NCBI GenBank assembly: GCA_964443725.1
Contig: CAYUDP010000015.1
Coordinates: 1 to 13,511 of the forward strand
Direction: 5' to 3'
Length of the DNA: 13,511 nucleotides
Source: CAYUDP01 sp964443725
GTDB lineage: Bacteria; Patescibacteriota; Minisyncoccia; Phycocordibacterales; JAKFXT01
Shown here: positions 8,161 through 12,425 of the stretch, piece after piece
How positions within the stretch are numbered: position 1 is the first letter of the stretch
Layout: every line of letters starts with the position of its first letter
The notes under the pieces: generated by a model
Database searches by the model: none
The model's input: the letters and a program-made list of their open reading frames with translations, nothing else
What the model was told of the DNA's origin: nothing
Translations under genes and position numbers: made by a program

Positions 8161-8189
8161 ATACTATCATATATTAGTATATTTGTCAA
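8161..8189 (-). promoter_or_regulatory. Sigma70-type promoter of the minus-strand ncRNA
   Basis: On the minus strand there is -35 TTGACA (8184-8189), a 17-nt spacer and -10 TAGTAT (8161-8166). The predicted start is near 8154. The -35 box lies on top of the lepA -35 box on the other strand. Confidence 0.75.
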
Positions 8190-8212
8190 TAGTAGTAGTG
8201 GCGTGCTAGTAT
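8183..8212 (+). promoter_or_regulatory. Promoter of lepA
   Basis: -35 TTGTCA (8183-8188), an 18-nt spacer ending in TGC (extended -10), and -10 TAGTAT (8207-8212). Transcription would start near 8219, leaving a leader of only about 6 nt before the lepA ATG. Confidence 0.6.
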
Positions 8213-8224
8213 TAAATTTAAGGT

Positions 8225-10024
8225 ATGAAAAACATACGCAATTTTTCTATTATTGCGCATATTGACCATGGTAAGTCGACTTTGGCCGACAGGCTTTTGG
8301 AATTTACGGGGACGATTGAAAAGCGCCGGATGAAAGAACAGGTCTTAGATTCTATGGAGCTTGAACGTGAACGTGGTATTACCATCAAGATGCAACCTGT
8401 TCGAATGAAATATTCTCTTGGTGGAGAGGAATATATATTGAATCTTATTGATACTCCTGGGCACATTGATTTTGCATATGAGGTATCGCGAGCTATCAAG
8501 GCAGTCGAAGGGACGCTTCTTCTCGTTGATGCCACTCAAGGGGTTCAGGCCCAGACATTATCTGTCCTTGCTATGGCAAAGGAGGCTGACCTTACTATAA
8601 TCCCAGTATTATCTAAAGTGGATTCACCAATCGCAAACGTGGAAGAGGTGAAAGATGAAATTGTAAAACTCCTTAATTGTAAGAGAGAAGAAATAATAGA
8701 AACATCCGGAAAAACTGGAGAAGGGGTTGAACTTTTGCTCAAGACTATTATCGAGCAAATACCCGCACCGAAAAGTGAATTTGGGGAGAGCGCCTCCATG
8801 AGGGCCCTTGTGTTCGATTTTCAGTACTCCAACCATCAAGGGATAGTTCTCTATTGTCGCATGTTTGATGGAGAAGTGGGTAGGGCAGATTATCTGAAGC
8901 TTTTGGCAGCCAATGAGAAATTCCAGACTATGGAAGTCGGGGTCTTTGCTCCAGAGCAGAAGGCAACTGATAAGATTTCTGCAGGAGAAATAGGTTATAT
9001 AGTGACCGGCATAAAGCGTCCTGGTATAGCCTCTGTTGGAGACACAGTTTCTGATCTCAAGGCCCCCTTGCCCGCCTTGCATGGATATCTAAACCCACGT
9101 CCAGTTGTGTGGGCATCCGTTTATCCAGAAAGTCAGGATGATTTTGATGGTTTGAGACAAGCACTGGATAGATTGAGGCTTTCAGATTCATCTCTTACCT
9201 TCGAAGAAGAGAACTCCGGGACACTTGGGCGAGGGTTCAGATGTGGTTTCCTTGGTATGCTTCATCTCGAAATAATATCCGAGAGATTGAAACGTGAGTT
9301 CAACCTATCTCTTATCGTCACAACACCTTCTATTATTTATGATGTTGTTCTAAGAGGTGGGAAAAAAGAGAGAATATACACGCCGTCGCTTTTTCCTGAA
9401 TATGGGCTTGTTCAGTCAGTTGAGGAACCGTGGGTTCATTTGATTATAATAACTCCCCAGAAATATATTGGGGACATAATACAACTTTCTTATTATCATG
9501 AAGCTGAACTAGGCGATACCGAAAATTTCGGTGAAGATAGGGCGAGGGTAAACATGATGATGCCTTTGAGGGAGCTTATGAGGAATTTTTTCGATGAATT
9601 GAAAAGCGTTTCTTCCGGCTTTGCTTCGCTTTCCTATGAGACTATCGGTATGAGGCCGGCAGACGTCGTAAAGCTTGAGCTTCTAGTGGCTGAGGAGCCC
9701 GTACCAGCGTTTGCAAGGGTTGTTTCAAGAATGAGGGTTGAGGAAGAGGCTGAAAAGGCGGTTGAAAAGTTGCATTCAATTCTTCCAAAACAACTTTTTA
9801 CTACGAAGATACAGGGGAGGGCGTTGGGGAGGATTATATCTTCTCGAACCATTGCCGCTCTCAAGAAGAATGTGACTATAAATCTCTATGGTGGGGATAT
9901 TACCCGAAAAAGAAAGCTTTGGGAAAAGCAGAAGAAAGGTAAAGAGAAACTAAAGGAGCGGGGTAGAGTAAATATACCTCAAGAAGTATTTCTGAAGATG
10001 ATGAGGGGTGGAAATAACAATTAG
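8225..10024 (+). CDS. lepA: Elongation factor 4 (LepA) GTPase
   Basis: A ribosome-associated translational GTPase. It is full length (599 aa, as in the family). G1 is AHIDHGKSTL (residues 11-20), the switch I region is ERERGITIK, G3 is DTPGH, followed by the EF-G-like domain II, and the C-terminus has the LepA-specific block with YGGDITRKRKLWEKQKKGKEKL and IPQEVFLKMMR (its end). The G4 motif reads SKVD (in PVLSKVDSP) where NKID is usual, a departure at the guanine-specificity Asn. The start ATG 8225 has only AAGG one nucleotide away, so SD-independent initiation on a nearly leaderless mRNA is likely. Its promoter is divergent from and overlaps that of the minus-strand ncRNA. A bidirectional terminator follows 5 nt after the stop. 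Confidence 0.97.
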   Translation: MKNIRNFSIIAHIDHGKSTLADRLLEFTGTIEKRRMKEQVLDSMELERERGITIKMQPVRMKYSLGGEEYILNLIDTPGHIDFAYEVSRAIKAVEGTLLLVDATQGVQAQTLSVLAMAKEADLTIIPVLSKVDSPIANVEEVKDEIVKLLNCKREEIIETSGKTGEGVELLLKTIIEQIPAPKSEFGESASMRALVFDFQYSNHQGIVLYCRMFDGEVGRADYLKLLAANEKFQTMEVGVFAPEQKATDKISAGEIGYIVTGIKRPGIASVGDTVSDLKAPLPALHGYLNPRPVVWASVYPESQDDFDGLRQALDRLRLSDSSLTFEEENSGTLGRGFRCGFLGMLHLEIISERLKREFNLSLIVTTPSIIYDVVLRGGKKERIYTPSLFPEYGLVQSVEEPWVHLIIITPQKYIGDIIQLSYYHEAELGDTENFGEDRARVNMMMPLRELMRNFFDELKSVSSGFASLSYETIGMRPADVVKLELLVAEEPVPAFARVVSRMRVEEEAEKAVEKLHSILPKQLFTTKIQGRALGRIISSRTIAALKKNVTINLYGGDITRKRKLWEKQKKGKEKLKERGRVNIPQEVFLKMMRGGNNN

Positions 10025-10029
10025 AAATA

Positions 10030-10065
10030 CAAAAACACGGATGAAAACTCCGTGTTTTTGTTATT
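10030..10065. terminator. Bidirectional intrinsic terminator after lepA
   Basis: The arms CAAAAACACGGA (10030-10041) and TCCGTGTTTTTG (10049-10060) have T-rich tracts on both strands. It serves lepA and the convergent 37-aa gene, whose stop overlaps it. Confidence 0.85.
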
Positions 10066-10174
10066 TTACGAATAGGGCTGCGACTGAGAATAAGACCATT
10101 CCCAATATCACAAATATAGCAAGGATTGCCCAGACAATATTTATGATTCTCCTGTGTTTTCTGTTTAGTAGCAT
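10061..10174 (-). CDS. Small single-helix membrane protein, 37 aa
   Basis: Reading the minus strand from ATG 10174 gives 37 codons and TAA: a basic N-terminus (MLLNRKHRRI) followed by one continuous hydrophobic helix (about residues 11-35) and a terminal Lys. The positive-inside layout and the termination exactly at a bidirectional terminator shared with lepA argue for a real gene. A GATAAT box (10181-10186 on the minus strand, reading GGATAATCC) lies just upstream and would give an almost leaderless transcript. The overlapping plus-strand frame 10008-10220 starts inside lepA and runs through the terminator, so it is a shadow. Function is unknown. Its size puts it below common gene-calling limits. 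Confidence 0.55.
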   Translation of the reverse strand: MLLNRKHRRIINIVWAILAIFVILGMVLFSVAALFVK

Positions 10175-10215
10175 ATTGTGGATTATCCTAGCAAATTTTG
10201 GAGCTTTGGCTAGTG

Positions 10216-10221
10216 TATAAT
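10216..10221 (+). promoter_or_regulatory. -10 box for a leaderless FtsB-like mRNA
   Basis: A consensus TATAAT lies 6 nt before the ATG at 10228, placing the expected transcription start on the A of the start codon. No good -35 box is visible. Confidence 0.55.
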
Positions 10222-10227
10222 ATTCTT

Positions 10228-10650
10228 ATGGCAAGGTTATTATCAAGAAAGCGAGAGGTAAACAAATACCTTTATTCAAAAATCAGTATTTTGCTACTAC
10301 TCGTTTTTATATTCTTTTCAGGAAAAGCTCTATATGCGCTTTATAAGGTTGGCTATGAAGAGGCTTCATCAAAAAGAAATCAATATGTCCAAAAAATTTC
10401 TGAACTTGAAAAACAAAAAGTCTTTTTGGAGGGGAAGATATCAGACATGTCATCTCCCTTTGGTGAGGAGAAGGAGTTGAGGGAAAGATTCAATGTGTCG
10501 AGAGGTGGCGAAAAGGTGATCGTCCTTGTTTCAGATGATGGTAGTAATAAGAAAGATGACGGTTTCAGACCTTTTGCAACGGGGAGTTTGGCACAAGTAA
10601 TATCTTCGATTAGTTGGTTTTTTGACAGTGTGATCAATTTGTTCAAGTAG
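10228..10650 (+). CDS. FtsB/DivIC-like septum formation protein
   Basis: A bitopic cell-division protein expected to act in the FtsB/L/Q (DivIC/FtsL/DivIB) complex. The 140-aa protein has a basic N-terminus (MARLLSRKREVNKY), one membrane helix (about residues 18-38), then a coiled-coil segment (about 45-75, with KRNQYVQKISELEKQK), and the family end ELRERFNVSRGGEKVIVLVSDD. It has a longer, Asp/Lys-rich and then hydrophobic C-terminal tail (SISWFFDSVINLFK) beyond the usual end. The ATG at 10228 is preferred over a TTG at 10198 because a TATAAT lies 6 nt before it and the family begins there; translation is probably leaderless, with no SD. tRNA-Gly follows 48 bp later. Confidence 0.8.
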   Translation: MARLLSRKREVNKYLYSKISILLLLVFIFFSGKALYALYKVGYEEASSKRNQYVQKISELEKQKVFLEGKISDMSSPFGEEKELRERFNVSRGGEKVIVLVSDDGSNKKDDGFRPFATGSLAQVISSISWFFDSVINLFK

Positions 10651-10698
10651 TGGTAGCTTGATTTGGCTTGAAGTTTTGGTAATCTTATCTTTGTTATT

Positions 10699-10769
10699 GC
10701 GGGTATCGTTTAGTGGTAGGATGGTTGCTTCCCAAGCAACAGACGGGAGTTCGATTCTCCCTACCCGCA
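10699..10769 (+). tRNA. tRNA-Gly (anticodon CCC)
   Basis: The cloverleaf reads: acceptor GCGGGTA/TACCCGC, D arm with AGTGGTA, anticodon arm GTTGC-TTCCCAA-GCAAC, T arm GGGAG-TTCGATT-CTCCC, discriminator A. CCA is not encoded; CAC follows the acceptor. Its 3' end is repeated at 10958-10976 and, in part, at 11044-11052. Confidence 0.97.
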
Positions 10770-10807
10770 CAATTGTAAAAACACCCTTTCGGGTGTTTTT
10801 ACAATTG
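10770..10807 (+). terminator. 17-bp hairpin directly after tRNA-Gly
   Basis: AATTGTAAAAACACCC (10771-10786), loop TTTC, GGGTGTTTTTACAATT (10791-10806), extended by C10770-G10807. It has terminator character (A-run, GC, T-run), and three of its base pairs differ compensatorily from the equivalent hairpin after tRNA-Arg. Confidence 0.75.
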
Positions 10808-10976
10808 AGGGGAAGAGAAAACCAACTGCTTGGTTTTCGTGGAGAATCGAAAGACGGAGCCATGTCCTGAGTTTTACGAAGGACAGGCGAGTCCGGGGAG
10901 GAAGTTCTTAGTGAAGACGAGTCAGAATGACGAAGTCTGAACTTAGAAACTTGACCCCGATTCTCCCTACCCGCAC
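10771..10976 (+). mobile_element. tRNA-tail element, copy 1 (tRNA-Gly)
   Basis: This is a 187-bp element (10771-10957) followed by a 19-nt copy (CGATTCTCCCTACCCGCAC, 10958-10976) of the 3' end of the adjacent tRNA-Gly (10752-10770). Parts in order: terminator-like hairpin; hairpin GAAAACCAA-CTGC-TTGGTTTTC (10817-10838); GGAGAATCG (10841-10849), antisense to the tRNA T-arm; and a conserved core to 10957. Possible core helices are GTCCT/AGGAC (10864-10884), CGGGG/CCCCG (10894-10898 / 10955-10959), and a long arm AAGTTC...GAACTT (10902-10944) containing AGAC/GTCT and GTCA/TGAC. It encodes no protein. The direct repeat of a tRNA 3' end is the usual footprint of site-specific integration, but a recombined regulatory RNA is also possible. 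The label mobile element is inference. Confidence 0.6.
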
Positions 10977-11107
10977 TAGGAGTGAGAGAAATGTCGAGTT
11001 TACTCGAACATTTCCGAACGACGACGTAGCGGAAAGCTTGTCTTACCCGCACTAGGAACGAGTGAAATGTCGAGTTTACTCGAACATTTCCGAGTGACGA
11101 CGTAGCG
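10968..11107 (+). repeat. Tandem 76-bp repeats punctuated by the tRNA-Gly 3' end
   Basis: The unit starts TACCCGCACTAGGA (10968 and 11044, 76 bp apart). Each copy contains the hairpin GAAATGTCGAGT-TT-ACTCGAACATTTC and then CGACGTAGCG. The second copy ends without a further tRNA tail, at about 11107. The two copies differ in a 6-nt block before the hairpin (GTGAGA or ACGAGT) and a dinucleotide after it (AC or GT). This family shares no clear sequence with the 187-bp element except the tRNA-derived boundary. Confidence 0.8.
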
Positions 11108-11147
11108 TTAGACTATTAATTGAGGTGGTTGCAGTTTTGTTTTGTGC

Positions 11148-11153
11148 TATAAT
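11148..11153 (+). promoter_or_regulatory. Extended -10 promoter of the glutaredoxin gene
   Basis: TATAAT is preceded by TGC, giving an extended -10 about 48 nt before the start codon; the -35 region is poor. The leader contains a small GGCGA/TTCGC stem. Confidence 0.55.
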
Positions 11154-11201
11154 GGCAGTCTATTGTAATGGCGATTTTTCGCGTTCACTAAAATAAAAAA
11201 T

Positions 11202-11435
11202 ATGGCAAAAGTAAGTATATATAGTACGCCAACTTGCATGTATTGTAAGTTGGCCAAAGATTTCTTTGATGCACACGATGTAAAGTATGAAGAGTTTGAC
11301 GTGGCTTCTGATCTTGTTAAAAGGGAAGATATGATTTCAAGAAGCGGACAGAGGGGGGTGCCAGTCATAGAAATAGATGGGAAGATGATAGTGGGTTTTG
11401 ACCAGAATGCACTTTCTGAGGCTTTGGGTATATAA
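11202..11435 (+). CDS. Glutaredoxin-like thiol-disulfide protein, 77 aa
   Basis: A small thioredoxin-fold redox protein that reduces protein disulfides or glutathione-like adducts. STPTCMYCK carries the CxxC active site (Cys12, Cys15) at the start of helix 1. RGVPVIEIDG carries the cis-proline loop (Pro54), and GFDQNALSEAL is the C-terminal helix pattern of glutaredoxin/NrdH-type proteins. The length is typical. The start ATG has no SD (AAAATAAAAAAT precedes it). It lies alone between the two tRNA/element loci, followed by a 13-bp hairpin. It could supply electrons to the class II ribonucleotide reductase at the other end of the window, but that is only a functional guess. Confidence 0.9.
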   Translation: MAKVSIYSTPTCMYCKLAKDFFDAHDVKYEEFDVASDLVKREDMISRSGQRGVPVIEIDGKMIVGFDQNALSEALGI

Positions 11436-11460
11436 AGTTAAATAGTCAAAGACATCTTTT

Positions 11461-11492
11461 ACAACACCACCTTAATAAAAAGGTGGTGTTGT
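11461..11492 (+). terminator. Hairpin after the glutaredoxin gene
   Basis: A 13-bp perfect stem ACAACACCACCTT / AAGGTGGTGTTGT with a 6-nt AATAAA loop. There is no T-run after it, so termination may be weak. Its 3' half lies within the tRNA-Arg promoter region. Confidence 0.55.
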
Positions 11493-11500
11493 GCTATATT
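11472..11500 (+). promoter_or_regulatory. Probable promoter of tRNA-Arg
   Basis: TTAATA (11472-11477), a 17-nt spacer ending in TGC, and TATATT (11495-11500), starting transcription about 11 nt before the tRNA. The -35 box sits in the loop of the upstream hairpin. Confidence 0.45.
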
Positions 11501-11517
11501 AGGCCATACCTATCCTT

Positions 11518-11589
11518 GCCCCCGTAGTTCAATGGATAGAACAGCTCCGTCCTAAGGAGTAGATGTAGGTTCGATTCCTGCCGAGGGCA
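11518..11589 (+). tRNA. tRNA-Arg (anticodon CCT)
   Basis: Acceptor GCCCCCG/CGAGGGC (one C-A mismatch at the fifth pair), D arm with AATGGATAGA, anticodon arm GCTCC-GTCCTAA-GGAGT, T arm GTAGG-TTCGATT-CCTGC, discriminator A. CCA is not encoded. Its 3' end is repeated at 11778-11796, with the acceptor mismatch preserved in the copy. Confidence 0.95.
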
Positions 11590-11590
11590 C

Positions 11591-11626
11591 AAATACAAAA
11601 ACACCCGTAAGGGTGTTTTTGTATTT
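11591..11626 (+). terminator. 16-bp hairpin directly after tRNA-Arg
   Basis: AAATACAAAAACACCC, loop GTAA, GGGTGTTTTTGTATTT. It is the equivalent of the hairpin at 10771-10806, with three compensatory base-pair differences. Confidence 0.75.
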
Positions 11627-11796
11627 TGGCTCGAGAGGAAGCAAACTGCTTTGCTTCCGTGCAGAATCGAAAGACGGAGCCATGTCCTGAGTTAAACGAA
11701 GGACAGGCGAGTCCGGGGAGGAAGTTCTTAGTGAAGACGAGTCAGAATGACGAAGTCTGAACTTAGAAACTTGACCCCGATTCCTGCCGAGGGCAC
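11591..11796 (+). mobile_element. tRNA-tail element, copy 2 (tRNA-Arg)
   Basis: This has the same 187-bp architecture as copy 1, without indels (11591-11777), followed by a 19-nt copy (CGATTCCTGCCGAGGGCAC, 11778-11796) of the tRNA-Arg 3' end (11572-11590). The repeat period is 206 bp, exactly as at tRNA-Gly. The 115-bp core differs from copy 1 at two adjacent positions only (11694-11695, AA for TT). The second hairpin is GGAAGCAAA-CTGC-TTTGCTTCC (11637-11658), with the CTGC loop conserved and three pairs changed compensatorily. The tRNA-antisense segment is GCAGAATCG (11661-11669), which pairs with CGATTCCTGC leaving one C unpaired. It encodes no protein. Mobility is inferred from the boundary repeats. 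Confidence 0.6.
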
Positions 11797-11843
11797 AGAA
11801 TAATTAAAGACAGAGGGAGATTTCTCAGTCTTTAATTATTCTG
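11796..11843 (+). repeat. 16-bp inverted repeat after the duplicated tRNA-Arg end
   Basis: CAGAATAATTAAAGAC (11796-11811) pairs with GTCTTTAATTATTCTG (11828-11843) around a 16-nt loop. It starts at the final C of the tRNA tail copy, as the hairpin at 10770 does at tRNA-Gly. No T-run follows. Confidence 0.75.
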
Positions 11844-11945
11844 TAATCGAGAGAAATTGTTTTTTAATTTTGTGATTGTATTTTAAATTAGTTTTAAACT
11901 TATAGACTTTACAACAAAAGATTGTGTGATAGTCTTTTTTATAAG

Positions 11946-12365
11946 CCCCTAAGGCAGGTGAAATGAGCTGACGCCTGACCAGAGATCTAGGGACTTGCCG
12001 GTGGGAGTCGGGAAGCTCTGTATAGTAGGGTCCCTGCTACGCAGAAGGAGGCATGGCCTTGGCCTCCGCATGAGCTTCGGATTTGTGCACACGTTTGATG
12101 TATCTCGGCTGTGTTGAAGGCAGGCAAGCCGTTTAGAGCCGTCGTGGAAGCGACCTAGCTCGCAATCGTCGCTTGTGCGTCTAATGCACTCGGGTGCTCG
12201 AACCGTTGCTCGCGGGGAATCAGATGTCCGATTCTCCGCTTTCGCGCCATTCTGTCGGGATATCGATGGGAGCGTCGCTTACAAGAGGGAAGTATATTCT
12301 TTCTCCCACCGGCCCCCTTGTAAATTGTAGTCAGATGTAGTACCCCCGCCCTTGTGGCGGGTTTT
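11946..12365 (+). ncRNA. Candidate structured RNA of the reverse transcriptase system
   Basis: About 420 nt of GC-rich, non-coding sequence between AT-rich flanks, upstream of the RT gene. Visible helices are: CCCTA/TAGGG (11947-11951 / 11988-11992) around AGGC/GCCT; a long-range 11-bp helix (11997-12007 / 12303-12313) that closes a domain of about 300 nt; GAAGCTC/GAGCTTC (12012-12018 / 12072-12078) enclosing two hairpins; GTCG-TGGAAG-CGAC within GAGC/GCTC (12136-12161); GCAC-TCGG-GTGC (12186-12197); and a 9-bp hairpin (12213-12221 / 12230-12238). TTACAAG (12279-12285) pairs with CTTGTAA (12317-12323) and crosses the long helix, so it is a pseudoknot or an alternative fold. It ends in an intrinsic terminator. 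I see no group I or group II intron core, and no template/variable repeat of a DGR. By position it resembles the RNA partner of retron or DRT systems. The promoter is unresolved. Confidence 0.65.
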
Positions 12366-12370
12366 TGTTT
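12345..12370 (+). terminator. Intrinsic terminator of the RT-associated RNA
   Basis: CCCGCC (12345-12350), loop CTTGT, GGCGGG (12356-12361), then TTTTTGTTT. It separates the RNA from the RT gene. Confidence 0.9.
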
Positions 12371-12394
12371 GACTAAAATCAAAATATATATAAA
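12365..12394 (+). promoter_or_regulatory. Probable promoter of the reverse transcriptase gene
   Basis: TTGTTT (12365-12370, same hexamer as in the rnpB promoter), an 18-nt spacer and TATAAA (12389-12394). The -35 box overlaps the T-run of the upstream terminator, and the expected start is about 12401, before the SD at 12414. Confidence 0.5.
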
Positions 12395-12425
12395 CTTGTG
12401 ATGGATAAATGACGGAGGGCAGAAA

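Noticed and set aside
10008..10220. Plus-strand 70-codon frame after lepA
   Set aside because: It starts inside lepA, crosses its terminator, and is antisense to a more convincing 37-aa membrane gene.
10915..10938. Hammerhead-ribozyme-like GACGA-stem-GAA pattern in the tRNA-tail core
   Set aside because: The CU of the CUGANGA box and the final A of GAAA are missing, and the flanking bases pair with each other instead, so no hammerhead core can form.
10531..11052. Minus-strand frame of 173 codons
   Set aside because: It runs antisense through tRNA-Gly, the terminator hairpin and the repeats, with no SD. Its tRNA-antisense portion is a typical spurious ORF.
10770..11796. CRISPR-like array from the repeated blocks
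   Set aside because: The repeats are tRNA 3' ends and long structured units, not short direct repeats with unique spacers.
12136..12161. Group II intron domain V look-alike (GAGCCGTCG...GCTC)
   Set aside because: It is too short, has no GNRA loop or two-nucleotide bulge at the right place, and the RT has no maturase domain.
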